DNA of 64,000 nt from Henriciella mobilis (GCF_003576315.1 NZ_QWFZ01000020.1:186001-250000); one strand, 5' to 3'; shown: positions 42,045 through 50,673, counted from the stretch's first letter. Notes: generated by a model from the letters alone, not told the origin. Translations and numbers: made by a program.

Positions 42045-43475
42045 TCAAGTGGCCTGGTCGCGCTCTGCCAATGCCCGCAGATTATTCTCGTGGTCCTCGC
42101 GGCTGATCCGGTAAAAGCTGACGCACACAATCATGATCATCCATAGCGACAACAAGGTCAGCGCATAGCCCCAGCCGAGTGTCCGCACGGCTTCGTCGCT
42201 TGCCTGCGAAGCCCGCATGCCGGGCGTGATGGCAGCAACGGCAAGGATGAAGGACGCAGTCAGCACACCCACGCCCTGGGCGAGCTTGCGCATGAAGCTG
42301 ATGCCCGCGAAGTAGATGCCCTCGGACCGCCGCCCGGTCACGAGTTCGTTCTGCTCGACAATATCAGCCACCATGGACGCGGCGAGCATCTGGTAAGCGA
42401 TGATCAGGGCCAGGTCGAAGACGGTGATACCAAGCACAATCATGTAGAGTTCGTCTGAGCCATTCGGCGGCAAGAGACCGAACTGGCGTGCGATGACCGG
42501 CATAGGCGCTATCGTGAACGCGAGGATGCCGATGGTGATGGCCGCGCGCTTCTTGCCGAAGATGCGGCCGGCGATCGGCGCGAGAACGAGCGCGAGGATC
42601 GACGAAACATAGACGGCTGCGGTCAGTCCGGTGATCTGGGTATTCGAGAACTCCCAGAAGAAGCCATTGATGTACTGGTTCAAGGTTGCCGAGACGCCGG
42701 ATGCCAGCAACCCGAACAGCGTTGCGAGAAACAGGGCCCGGAACGAGGGGTTGGACACCGTCTCCCAGATCTCACCCAGCACTTTCAACGGGGTGAGCTT
42801 GCGAGGCGCAGGGGGCGCCTTGAGGTGGGGAATATGCCGGTGCGTCCCGAAGGACGTGACGGTGATCGACGCCAGGATACAACAGGCACCAAGCAGGCCA
42901 TAAGTGTGCCAGCCGGTAATATGGAAGAAGCCCGAGGGGTCGCCTTCGCTCGGCTTCAGAAGGAACAGGAACAGGATGATCTGGACGGTCAGGCCGCCAA
43001 CCCAGGCAAAGAAATAACGGAACGACATCAGTGATGTGCGCGCGTCGTAATCCTGGGTCAGCTCCGCTGCGAGCGCTGTGCTCGGCACTTCGAACAGGGT
43101 GTACATCAGGCGCACAGCGACCGTGAATCCGAGGAGCCAGGCAAACAGGCCGAGCCCGGAAAGGTCTCCGGGCGGATTCCAGACAAAGAAATAGGCGATC
43201 GTGACCGGGATCATCGCCGTGTACATGAGCGGGTGGCGGCGGCCCCACTTGGTACGCAGATTGTCCGACCAGTAGCCGACAATCGGGTCGGAAACGGCAT
43301 CGATCAGCAGCGCAATCCAAAGCGCCGCTGCCACGAGAACCGCCGACAGGCCGAGCACCTGGCTGTAGAATAACAGCAGCACATATTCGAAGCCGTTATT
43401 CTTGATGCCACCTGCCGCGCCGCCTACGCCATAGGCGAGGCGGGTGAGAAATCCGGGGGCTCTATGCTCAGCCAT
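42045..43475 (-). CDS. GPH/MelB-type sugar-cation symporter, MFS superfamily
   Basis: A 476-residue, 12-helix transporter of the glycoside-pentoside-hexuronide family. N-terminal LAYGVGGAAGGIKNNGFEYVLLLFYSQVLGL and the loop LIDAVSDPIVGYWSDNLRTKWGRRHPLM carry the family signature (DxxxDPxxG...D...R.GRRHP). MelB uses the conserved Asp residues for cation binding. The sugar is unknown; no glycoside hydrolase is adjacent. It overlaps nothing and lies 25 bases upstream in sequence from the ABM gene, on the same strand. Confidence 0.88.
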   Translation of the reverse strand: MAEHRAPGFLTRLAYGVGGAAGGIKNNGFEYVLLLFYSQVLGLSAVLVAAALWIALLIDAVSDPIVGYWSDNLRTKWGRRHPLMYTAMIPVTIAYFFVWNPPGDLSGLGLFAWLLGFTVAVRLMYTLFEVPSTALAAELTQDYDARTSLMSFRYFFAWVGGLTVQIILFLFLLKPSEGDPSGFFHITGWHTYGLLGACCILASITVTSFGTHRHIPHLKAPPAPRKLTPLKVLGEIWETVSNPSFRALFLATLFGLLASGVSATLNQYINGFFWEFSNTQITGLTAAVYVSSILALVLAPIAGRIFGKKRAAITIGILAFTIAPMPVIARQFGLLPPNGSDELYMIVLGITVFDLALIIAYQMLAASMVADIVEQNELVTGRRSEGIYFAGISFMRKLAQGVGVLTASFILAVAAITPGMRASQASDEAVRTLGWGYALTLLSLWMIMIVCVSFYRISREDHENNLRALAERDQAT

Positions 43476-43500
43476 TATGCGCGCCGAACCGGCTCAGCGC

Positions 43501-43791
43501 CTATTCGACGATGTCGAAGTATTCGATTTCCGGGCGACCTGCGAGACAGGCGCCCAGTTTGGCGCCGGCTGCCTTGAAGTAGTCGGTCTGGCCGTGTGCC
43601 TTGAGTGCATCCTCGGAGGCATACTCCTCCATGAAGATGTAAGTCTGCGGGTCGGATTTCGATTTGTAGAGCTGGTAGGTCAGCGTGCCGGATTCGTTTG
43701 CCTTGACCTTTGCCATGAGATCCTTGCCGACCTCTTCAAACTCGGCGTTCTTCCCTTCGGCGATGGTCAGTTTCGCGACAACTCCGATCAT
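43501..43791 (-). CDS. Antibiotic biosynthesis monooxygenase (ABM) domain protein
   Basis: A 96-residue dimeric alpha/beta barrel protein: MIGVVAKLTIAEGKNAEFEEVGKDLMAKVKANESGTLTYQLYKS, then TYIFMEEYASEDALKAHGQTDYFKAAG. The NESGTLTYQLY and EEYAS..AL..H patterns match YgiN-like quinol monooxygenases. It may act in quinone or reactive-intermediate metabolism. ATG 43791 has GGGAGG seven bases upstream; the longer frame is not supported. Confidence 0.85.
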   Translation of the reverse strand: MIGVVAKLTIAEGKNAEFEEVGKDLMAKVKANESGTLTYQLYKSKSDPQTYIFMEEYASEDALKAHGQTDYFKAAGAKLGACLAGRPEIEYFDIVE

Positions 43792-43876
43792 GCAGTCCTC
43801 CCAGTGATTTTTCTGTTTGTAGAACCATAACCAACTGTTTCGGCCGGGCAAGCCATGACGTCGCGGATGCGGGCGC

Positions 43877-44263
43877 TCAGCCCCGAAAGGCGGTCACCTC
43901 GATTTCGATCTTCATTTCCGGCGCAATCAGCCCGGCGACCACCATGGTCGCGGCCGGGCGGATCGTCCCGAGATGCCGGCCGAGTACGGGCGCGATGGCG
44001 TCGACCAGGCCTCTGTCGACCACTGTGTACTGGACACGGACGATATCACTCATTCCGAAGCCCGCTTCATCCAGGACGCGCGAAATGGTGGCAAAACACG
44101 CTTCGGCCTGCGCGGCAGCATCTTCTGGCATGGCCATCGTCGCATAGTCGTAGCCGGTCACGCCGGACACGAAACACCAGTCGCCCTGCACCACCGCGCG
44201 CGAATAGCCCAAAGTCCCTTCAAAGGGCGAACCGGTAGAAATCAGGCGGCGCGGCGACGGCAT
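43877..44263 (-). CDS. RidA/YjgF-family protein
   Basis: A 128-residue trimeric RidA-fold protein: RLISTGSPFEGTLGYSRAVVQGDWCFVSGVTGYD, the DAAAQAEACFATISRVLDEAGFGMSDIVRVQYTV helix-strand unit and RPAATMVVAGLIAPEMKIEIEVTAF. The Arg that binds the substrate carboxylate in RidA deaminases is present in RPAATMV. Sub-branch and substrate are unknown. ATG 44263 lies 10 bases after the crotonase stop, so these two genes are co-transcribed. Confidence 0.88.
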   Translation of the reverse strand: MPSPRRLISTGSPFEGTLGYSRAVVQGDWCFVSGVTGYDYATMAMPEDAAAQAEACFATISRVLDEAGFGMSDIVRVQYTVVDRGLVDAIAPVLGRHLGTIRPAATMVVAGLIAPEMKIEIEVTAFRG

Positions 44264-44273
44264 GGCGGTCAGG

Positions 44274-45071
44274 CTATTTGCCTTCAAACTTCGGCGCGCG
44301 TTTTTCGAGAATGGCGTTCACGCCTTCCATGTGGTCCTCGGTCTCGTGCATGAGGGCTTGCGAGGCCGCCGACAGCTCCATGATCGTGTCATAGGAGGCG
44401 CTCTGGCCGTGACGCAGCAGCGTCTTGGCAAGGCGTAGGGACTGCGGCGGCTGGACAGCCATGCGTTCGGCGAGCTTCATGGTCTCGTCCATCAGCTGGT
44501 CACCCGGCACGACATCGGAGACCAGCCCCCATTCCTTGGCCGTCTGTGCGTCGATAACGTCACCGGTAAAAAGCAGCTGCGCCGCGCGCGAGTTGCCGAT
44601 AATGCGCGGAAGCAGCCAGGCCCCGCCGTCGCCGGGAATGAGGCCGAGCTTCAGGAAGGTCACACCAAATTTCGCATGATCGGCGGCGATCCGGACATCG
44701 GCCATGCAGGCGACGTCGCAGCCAAGGCCGATTGCCGCACCATTCACCGCAGCAATCAGCGGCACTTCAAGATTGTAGAGCGACTTGACCACCAGGTGGA
44801 TGTTGCGGCGATAGCCATTGCGGATGTCGTTCGGGCTGCCGCCAAAGGCGCCTTTGCGGTCACGCATGGCCTTGACGTCGCCGCCGGCCGAGAAGGCCTT
44901 TCCCTCGCCCGTCAGGATTGCGACACGGATCGCCGGGTCTGCCTCGATCTCGGCGCAAGCCGCGGCCACGGCAGGACCGTCGCCTTCCTGGCCGAGCGCG
45001 TTCATCATGTCCGGCCGGGTCAGCGTCAGGGTCGCAATCGGGCCGGATTTTTCAAGTTTGATGACGGACAT
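44274..45071 (-). CDS. Enoyl-CoA hydratase/isomerase family protein
   Basis: A 265-residue crotonase. Oxyanion segments are ILTGEGKAFSAGGDVKAM and AAVNGAAIGLGCDVACMADVRIAAD. The first catalytic Glu position reads FGVTFLKLGLIPGDGG (Phe-Leu in place of PE), and the second falls in SRAAQLLFTG (Gln), so it lacks the standard hydratase pair. It may be an isomerase, thioesterase or a hydratase with another mechanism. It precedes the RidA gene closely. Confidence 0.87.
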   Translation of the reverse strand: MSVIKLEKSGPIATLTLTRPDMMNALGQEGDGPAVAAACAEIEADPAIRVAILTGEGKAFSAGGDVKAMRDRKGAFGGSPNDIRNGYRRNIHLVVKSLYNLEVPLIAAVNGAAIGLGCDVACMADVRIAADHAKFGVTFLKLGLIPGDGGAWLLPRIIGNSRAAQLLFTGDVIDAQTAKEWGLVSDVVPGDQLMDETMKLAERMAVQPPQSLRLAKTLLRHGQSASYDTIMELSAASQALMHETEDHMEGVNAILEKRAPKFEGK

Positions 45072-45152
45072 GGTGCAGCGCTCCCGGATAATCTGATGAA
45101 GGTTCCGGGATGGTCTATGGCAGGCTGGCTGCCCTGATGTCGAGCCCTGACC

Positions 45153-45665
45153 TTACGACTTCCGGTAAGTTCCGATGAACCAGTCGTCCCATTCCTCGGT
45201 TTCGGGATTGTACTGCTCGAAGTGCTGCGTGACCGAGCCGTCATCATTGGGGACCCAGCTGCCCCTGAAGGGGAAGGTCGTTCCATTGCGGTACTTGATC
45301 TCACCTTCGAGCAACATGTGGCCTCTCTGGTTGATCCCGCCGGAATACTCGATGACCGAGCCGGCGCTGACCCAGAGCTGGTGCCACTTCTTGTCGCCCG
45401 GGTCGTAATAATTGTAGCTCTGCCCGGTGCCGCCAGCCGTGTTCGTCCAGTGTTCGACGATCAGACAGCCGCGCTCTTCCTTCGTGATGATATTCGTTCC
45501 AGCCGGCTGCTCGGCCAGATCGGTCACGGTCCATTCGCCGAGCCAGAAGTCAAAAGCCTCATAGGGCGGCGAGCTGCACGGTTCGGGCTGACCACTGCCC
45601 TGTGCATTGGCCCCCGCAGAGAGCCCAAGCGCCGCCAGCGCCGTGACGAGAGATTTCCTGTACAT
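45153..45665 (-). CDS. Secreted protein with FDFWLGEW motif, DUF1579-like
   Basis: A 170-residue protein with a signal peptide (MYRKSLVTALAALGLSAGANA, cut before QGSGQ). The mature part starts with EAFDFWLGEWTVTD and continues as a lipocalin-like beta barrel (IVEHWTNTAGGTGQSYNYYDPGDKKWHQLWVS; HFEQYNPETEEWDDWFIGTYRK). Proteins with this opening motif (DUF1579-like) are common and uncharacterised. Strong GGGAGG before the ATG. It is downstream of the acyl-CoA dehydrogenase operon but after its terminator, so it is likely expressed separately. Confidence 0.75.
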   Translation of the reverse strand: MYRKSLVTALAALGLSAGANAQGSGQPEPCSSPPYEAFDFWLGEWTVTDLAEQPAGTNIITKEERGCLIVEHWTNTAGGTGQSYNYYDPGDKKWHQLWVSAGSVIEYSGGINQRGHMLLEGEIKYRNGTTFPFRGSWVPNDDGSVTQHFEQYNPETEEWDDWFIGTYRKS

Positions 45666-45678
45666 GTATCCTCCCGAT

Positions 45679-45716
45679 AAAAAAGACCCGCCCTGCCAGC
45701 TTGGGCAGGACGGGTC
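45679..45716 (-). terminator. Rho-independent terminator of the acyl-CoA dehydrogenase operon
   Basis: On the minus strand GACCCGTCCTGCCC pairs with GGCAGGGCGGGTC (13 pairs, one mismatch; 45685-45716) and is followed by six T (45684-45679). It lies 29 bases after the stop of the gene at 45746 and just before the start of the secreted protein gene at 45665. Confidence 0.85.
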
Positions 45717-45745
45717 CTTGCGTCAAATGAAAGCTTTTGGACGAC

Positions 45746-46903
45746 TTACTCGGCAGCGACCTTCTCGACTTCGCCACTGAGCGCCGTGTAGCGGCGCATA
45801 TGGTGATCGATATTGCCAAACTCGCTGTCGATCATGGTCAGGCGCTTGAAATAGTGGCCAACAGCCAGTTCGTCCGTCATGCCCATGCCGCCATGGATCT
45901 GGATCGCTTCCTGGCCGACAAAACGCCCGCCCTGGCCGATCCGGACCTTGGCACCGGAAACCGCCTTCTTGCGCGTGACTTCATCCTCATCGAGCTTCAG
46001 CGTCGCCATATAGGTCATGGAAATCGACTGCTCATGCTCCATGAACATGTCGACCATACGGTGCTGAAGGACCTGGAACTTGCCGATGGCGATGCCAAAC
46101 TGCTTGCGCTGCTTGGAATACTCAACGGTCATCTGGTGGGCGACGCCCATGGCGCCCATGGCCTCGGCACAGACGGCGACGGTGGCTTCGTCGACAACCC
46201 GCTCGATCAGCGGCAGGGCCTTGCCTTCCTCGCCGATGAGGGCATCGGCCGGCACTGTCACATTCTCGAAGTAGACCTCGGATGCGCGGCGGCCATCGAC
46301 TGTCGGGTAGTCACGCGTCGTGACGCCATCGGCGTCTTTCTCGACGATGAAGACGGAAATGCCGTTCTTGTCGCGACGGTCGCCCGATGTGCGGGCGGTC
46401 ACGATGAGGTGGCTCGCCCACGGCGCGCCAATCACAACGGCCTTGTGACCGTTGATCACATAGCTGCCGTCTTCCTTCTTCGCCATCGTCTCGAGGTCGT
46501 GCAGGTCATAGCGGCCACGCGGCTCAGCATAGGCGAAAGCGAAGACACGCTCACCGCCGATGATCGCCGTGAGGTGCTCTTCCTTCTGGGCGGGCGTGCC
46601 CGCATGCTTCAGGAATCCGCCAGCGCAGACGATCGTCGGGACATAGGGTTCGACGACCAGGGCCTTGCCGAATTCTTCCATGATGACCATGGAGTCGACG
46701 GCGCCGCCGCCAAGACCGCCATCGTCTTCTGAAAACGGCGCAGCGAGAAGGCCGAGTTCGGCGAATTGCTGCCACATCTCCGGACGCCAGCCTGCATCAC
46801 TTTCCGAGACCTTGCGGCGGGTGTCGAAGTCATATTGATCGCGAAGCAGCCGGGCCAGGCTGTCGCGGATCATTGTCTGTTCTTCTGAAAAGTTGAAATC
46901 CAT
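45746..46903 (-). CDS. Acyl-CoA dehydrogenase, PimD/small-subunit-like
   Basis: A 385-residue flavin dehydrogenase: MDFNFSEEQTMIRDSLARLL, FAYAEPRGRYDLHDLETMAKK, VINGHKAVVIGAPWASHLIVTA, and QAIQIHGGMGMTDELAVGHYFKRLTMIDSEFGNIDHHMRRY. The Glu in DSEFGN lies where the catalytic base of the family is expected. Length and sequence resemble small subunits of two-gene dehydrogenases such as pimeloyl-CoA dehydrogenase. The probable partner is at 48234 in the same transcript. GGAGG precedes the ATG. Substrate unknown, probably a dicarboxylic, branched or ring-derived acyl-CoA. Confidence 0.9.
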   Translation of the reverse strand: MDFNFSEEQTMIRDSLARLLRDQYDFDTRRKVSESDAGWRPEMWQQFAELGLLAAPFSEDDGGLGGGAVDSMVIMEEFGKALVVEPYVPTIVCAGGFLKHAGTPAQKEEHLTAIIGGERVFAFAYAEPRGRYDLHDLETMAKKEDGSYVINGHKAVVIGAPWASHLIVTARTSGDRRDKNGISVFIVEKDADGVTTRDYPTVDGRRASEVYFENVTVPADALIGEEGKALPLIERVVDEATVAVCAEAMGAMGVAHQMTVEYSKQRKQFGIAIGKFQVLQHRMVDMFMEHEQSISMTYMATLKLDEDEVTRKKAVSGAKVRIGQGGRFVGQEAIQIHGGMGMTDELAVGHYFKRLTMIDSEFGNIDHHMRRYTALSGEVEKVAAE

Positions 46904-46927
46904 CGGTTTCCTCCAAATTCCCTTTGT

Positions 46928-47614
46928 TCAATATTCGTCGAGTATGGCCGCACAGGCGCCGAGCTGGCTTGCCGTGGGCGGCGTGATCTTGGTCGTTTTG
47001 GCACCAGACACCATCATCACGCGGTCCTGGCTGCTATCATCCCAGTCGATAACCACCGTCAGCGGATAGTCATCAAGGACAACAAGTTTCTCATTCAGGT
47101 CTTCATCCCCGTAGTCGATCAGGACCTCATGGGCCGGATGCGTCTGCCCCATAAGAAAGTATTCCGTGGCGGCTCCAACCCGCACCACGGGATCGTCTTC
47201 CAGCGATGCGAGTTCGACCGTTGCACCTTCGCTGAATGGCCGCAGCGCCTTGATGGCGTCACGTTCGGCTTCGGTCGGCAGCGGCGTGTCAAAGCAGCTG
47301 CGATAGTCGATGCCGCCATAGAGCAGGAAAAGGCTGTCGGGTGACATCGCCTCGTCTTCTTCAGTGTCGAAGATGCTCTGGTACAGTACCCAGTCGTCTC
47401 CAGTGAGAACCACACGCTCGCGGAACGTATCCGCGCTGCCGCCGGTGCTGGACGACCAGAAGACAGACGAACCGGCCTCCAGTTCCGGCAAGGCCGGCTC
47501 GTCCGCCGAGGCGGGACAAGACAGGCTTGCCAGGACAGCAGCAGCGGCGACCGGAGCAACCGGAAACGACCTGAAGCCCGATGCCGCGCCTTTGGGTATC
47601 TCGTTCACTTTCAC
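46928..47614 (-). CDS. Secreted protein of unknown function, paralogue of the next gene
   Basis: A 228-residue protein with a signal sequence (hydrophobic ~17-37, cut near PASA-DEP). The mature part is rich in beta strands and acidic residues and has one central Cys (DYRSCFDTPLPTEAERDAIKALRPF) and one near the C-terminus (ASQLGACAAILDEY). It shares the order VVLTGDDWVLYQ, RSCFDTPLP, a helix ending in a Gly, and the C-terminal Cys with the protein at 47611, so the two are diverged duplicates. It starts at GTG in a GTGA overlap with that gene, with GGAG eight bases upstream. No known domain recognised. Confidence 0.75.
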   Translation of the reverse strand: MKVNEIPKGAASGFRSFPVAPVAAAAVLASLSCPASADEPALPELEAGSSVFWSSSTGGSADTFRERVVLTGDDWVLYQSIFDTEEDEAMSPDSLFLLYGGIDYRSCFDTPLPTEAERDAIKALRPFSEGATVELASLEDDPVVRVGAATEYFLMGQTHPAHEVLIDYGDEDLNEKLVVLDDYPLTVVIDWDDSSQDRVMMVSGAKTTKITPPTASQLGACAAILDEY

Positions 47615-48228
47615 TCCAGAAGCTCCGAGCAGTATCCAAGGTCCTGGCCAGCCATGTCGGTCGGGCTCAAGCCCCCTTGAGGCTCGATCACTTCCAGCAC
47701 CTGGCCCTTGTCACCCGATGCCCAGACGACCTGAACCGGCATACCGAGAACCGGCGAGACAGCAAGGGTCATTTCGGCCTCGCCATACGCCGTCTGGACC
47801 GACAATGCATCACCGGCCCCCTCGATATTGGAAATGAGCTCAACCTTCATCGGCTCTGCAACGCTGTAGACGCTTTTGACCCCTGTGCGCACGGAGGCCG
47901 AAGCACCCGGAATCAGGGGCCAGATCGCCGACAGCGCCGCCCGGTCTTCATCGCCGGGCAGTGGCTGGTCGCACGACTGCGAATGCACCCCCGAAAACTC
48001 GACGATGTAGTCCGCCGCTTCACCGCTGGAGCGCTGAATGTCCGGATCGTAAATGATGAAGTCTTCTCCGGAGATGACGACTTCATTCAACCGGATATAG
48101 GTCTGGTCGCCGAACTCGTACTTCCAGGTAATCATGGTGCCCGGCTGCGGAGACTGGAATCCCTGCTGGGCGGCACTCACCTGCGCAGATGCAATCGACA
48201 TGACAAGCAGGATGAGTGCACGCACCAT
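47611..48228 (-). CDS. Secreted protein of unknown function, paralogue of the preceding entry
   Basis: A 205-residue protein with a clear signal peptide (MVRALILLVMSIASAQVSA). Mature features: NEVVISGEDFIIYDPDIQ, SQSCDQPLPGDEDRAALSAIWPLIPGASASV, and a C-terminal DMAGQDLGYCSELLE. The two cysteines at matching places in both paralogues suggest a conserved disulfide. It starts five bases after the stop of the acyl-CoA dehydrogenase large subunit gene, so it is in the middle of that operon. A role linked to acyl-CoA metabolism is implied only by location. Confidence 0.75.
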   Translation of the reverse strand: MVRALILLVMSIASAQVSAAQQGFQSPQPGTMITWKYEFGDQTYIRLNEVVISGEDFIIYDPDIQRSSGEAADYIVEFSGVHSQSCDQPLPGDEDRAALSAIWPLIPGASASVRTGVKSVYSVAEPMKVELISNIEGAGDALSVQTAYGEAEMTLAVSPVLGMPVQVVWASGDKGQVLEVIEPQGGLSPTDMAGQDLGYCSELLE

Positions 48229-48233
48229 TGGGT

Positions 48234-49430
48234 CTACAGCCCCAGGATCATCTTGGTGATGATGTTGCGCTGGATCTCGTTCGAGCCGCCGTAGATGGAC
48301 GTCTTGCGCATGTTGAAATAGGTCGGCGCGGCCTGATGGGCATAGTCCGGCCCGATCGGGAATTCGTTCGAGCCGTCCTCGGGGAAGCCGCGGAAATACG
48401 GGTGGCCATAATGGCCGACCGCTTCCAGGGTCAGCTCGGTCAGGCGCTGCTGGATTTCCGTGCCCTTCACCTTGAGGATCGAGCTTTCCGGGCCGGGGCC
48501 CTTGCCCTGCGCTTCGCCAGCCAGCGTCCGCAGCTCGGTGAACTCGAGCGCTGTCAGGTCGATTTCGAGCTGGCTGATCTTGCGGATGAAATCGTCATCC
48601 TTGATCAGCGGCTTGCCGTCGAGCAGCTCCGTCGAGGCGATCGCACGCAGCTTTTCGACGCCGCGCTTGGAACGGGCCACGCCAGCAATGCCGGAGCGCT
48701 CATGCGCGAGCAGGAACTTGGCATAGGTCCAGCCTTCATTCTCCTTGCCGACGAGGTTCTCCACCGGCACGCGAACATCGGTCAGCCAGGTCTCGTTGAC
48801 CTCATGGCCACCATCGATGGTCTTGATCGGCTTCACCTCGATACCCGGCGTATTCATGTCGGCGAGGATGAAGCTGATACCTTCCTGCGGCTTGGCAGCG
48901 TTTGGATCGGTGCGGCAGAGGAAGAAGCCCCAGTCTGCGTGCTGGGCGAGCGTCGTCCAGGTCTTCTGGCCGTTGATCACATAGTGGTCACCGTCGCGCA
49001 CGGCCGTCGTCTTCAGCGAAGCGAGGTCGGAGCCTGCGCCCGGCTCTGAATAGCCCTGGCACCACCAGACCTTGCCGGAACGGATACCCGGAAGATGCTT
49101 GGCCTTCATTTCCTCTGAGCCGAAGGTGTAGATCACCGGGCCGACCATCGAGACGCCGAAAGGCAGCGGCATGATGGTGTCCATGCGGGCATTCTCTTCA
49201 GACCAGATGTAGCGCTGGGTCGGGGTCCAGCCCGTGCCGCCATACTTCTCTGGCCAGGCCGGAACAGACCAGCCCTTTTCGCCGAGAATCTGGTGCCAGG
49301 CGAGCATGTCGTCCTTGCCGAGATCCTCTCGTGCCCCGACACCGCGCAGGTGCTTGGGGTAGTTTTCTTCGATGAAGGCCCGGACCTCCTTGCGAAACTC
49401 GACTTCCTCCGGGGTGAATTCCAGGTTCAT
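48234..49430 (-). CDS. Acyl-CoA dehydrogenase, PimC/large-subunit-like
   Basis: A 398-residue flavin dehydrogenase: MNLEFTPEEVEFRKEVRAFI, WPEKYGGTGWTPTQRYIWSEE, WWCQGYSEPGAGSDLASLKT, VINGQKTWTTLAQHADWGFFLCRTD, and a C-terminal IYGGSNEIQRNIITKMILG. At the usual catalytic glutamate (YEGT in medium-chain enzymes) the residue is Gly, as seen in large subunits of heteromeric dehydrogenases. It therefore probably pairs with the protein at 45746. ATG 49430 has GAGGA upstream; the longer frame from 49520 is rejected. First gene of a four-gene operon. Confidence 0.9.
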   Translation of the reverse strand: MNLEFTPEEVEFRKEVRAFIEENYPKHLRGVGAREDLGKDDMLAWHQILGEKGWSVPAWPEKYGGTGWTPTQRYIWSEENARMDTIMPLPFGVSMVGPVIYTFGSEEMKAKHLPGIRSGKVWWCQGYSEPGAGSDLASLKTTAVRDGDHYVINGQKTWTTLAQHADWGFFLCRTDPNAAKPQEGISFILADMNTPGIEVKPIKTIDGGHEVNETWLTDVRVPVENLVGKENEGWTYAKFLLAHERSGIAGVARSKRGVEKLRAIASTELLDGKPLIKDDDFIRKISQLEIDLTALEFTELRTLAGEAQGKGPGPESSILKVKGTEIQQRLTELTLEAVGHYGHPYFRGFPEDGSNEFPIGPDYAHQAAPTYFNMRKTSIYGGSNEIQRNIITKMILGL

Positions 49431-49560
49431 ACGCTTATCCTCGCGATCGATTTTCTTATTTGGTATTTCGTTCCCTTCTGCCTGCACGATGGAACGAAAG
49501 CAAGTTGACGCGGACGTCAACGTAAGCCTTGTCGCACCCGATTTAGCAGTTTCTCCGGAC

Positions 49561-50568
49561 TTAATTCGCCGGCTGGCCCAGAAAAGGCGCGCATGCTGTC
49601 TTCAGAACACCGACAGCGGCAGCCGACCCCATGCCCCCGCCAGTATTGAATTCGAACGGCAGGAGCGGCCTCATGGCGATGCGCTCAAGCGCGGCCTCAT
49701 GGGCTGGACGTTTCGTCACATGTCCCGACAGCACATGCGCCACGGCATCCGGATTGATGGCATGGACAACGCCAGCCGCAATTGTCGTGGCGAAGCCATC
49801 GAGGACGACCGGCACAGACTGGATGCGCGCGGCCAGGATGGCACCAACGCAAGCGGCCAGCTCACGCCCGCCAAGGCAGCGCAAAGCCTCCAGCGGATCA
49901 TCCAGGTGGCCGCGATGCGTCGCCAGGGCCTTGTTCACGAGTTCGGTGCGAGATGCGCTGACATCCTTGGGAGTCTGGGGCCCGGGGCGAACCCAGTAAT
50001 TGGCGGTGCCGCCATAAAGCGCGCAGGCCACGGCCGCCGCAGACGTCCCGATTCCGGCACCGATGACACCGAGGGCGAGGAGGTCCGGCTTTCCCTCAAG
50101 AGCCTCGAAACCATAGGCAATCGTCGCCGCGCACTCGCGTTCGGACATCGCCGGGACTTCCGCGAAATCCGCCGTCGGTTTGTCGAGGGCAAGTTCGAAA
50201 ACCCGGATGTTTACGCCAACCTGTGCAGCGATTGCCGAAAGCGGCGCCTTTCCTTCGCGGAGGGCTTCCACCTTGGAGCGGGTACTGTCATCGCTGGAAA
50301 GCGTGATCTCTTTGCTCGAGATACCGTGCGAGCCAGCGAACAGGGCAAGCGTTGCGTTCTCGATGCGCGGCGGAAACCGGCCCTGCCAGTAGGCCAGCCA
50401 TTCGGCGGCTTCACCGAGGCGCCCGAAATCGCCCTCGCGCCCCATGCCGAGCAGCGCCTGACTTACGCTTTCTGCAGGGGCCGGATCATGTTCGACCTTG
50501 CGAAGTGCCAAATCGCGCACATCATCAAAAGGCGTTGCAGGAGAGGCTGCGTCACTCAACGTATTCAC
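49561..50568 (-). CDS. Divergent CobT-like phosphoribosyltransferase family protein
   Basis: A 335-residue protein with the full-length fold of nicotinate-nucleotide:dimethylbenzimidazole phosphoribosyltransferase (lower-ligand activation in cobalamin assembly): ALFAGSHGISSKEITL, LLALGVIGAGIGTSAAAVA, VPVVLDGFATTIAAGVVHAINPDAVAHVLSGH. Both acidic active-site positions are changed: the first motif (GEMGIGNTT in typical CobT) reads GVIGAGIGT, and the C-terminal LGEGTGAA motif reads TGGGMGSAA, losing the catalytic Glu. No other cobalamin genes or B12 riboswitch are nearby. It may be a variant enzyme with another base or a non-catalytic relative. Confidence 0.75.
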   Translation of the reverse strand: MNTLSDAASPATPFDDVRDLALRKVEHDPAPAESVSQALLGMGREGDFGRLGEAAEWLAYWQGRFPPRIENATLALFAGSHGISSKEITLSSDDSTRSKVEALREGKAPLSAIAAQVGVNIRVFELALDKPTADFAEVPAMSERECAATIAYGFEALEGKPDLLALGVIGAGIGTSAAAVACALYGGTANYWVRPGPQTPKDVSASRTELVNKALATHRGHLDDPLEALRCLGGRELAACVGAILAARIQSVPVVLDGFATTIAAGVVHAINPDAVAHVLSGHVTKRPAHEAALERIAMRPLLPFEFNTGGGMGSAAAVGVLKTACAPFLGQPAN

Positions 50569-50673
50569 TCACACATAGGAATGGGCGCAAACCGCCTGAA
50601 AGACCCGTTGAAGTCAATGAAAGATTCGTGATTTTTTGCCAATCTACGACAAAAGTCGCACAGTGAAATTGAA

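Noticed and set aside
49372-50631. 419-codon open frame on the plus strand
   Set aside because: Antisense to the CobT-like gene, whose motifs are recognisable; this frame has no protein-like features.
50569-50673. Cobalamin riboswitch ahead of the CobT-like gene
   Set aside because: No B12-box-like sequence or extended structured leader is visible in this 105-base divergent region.
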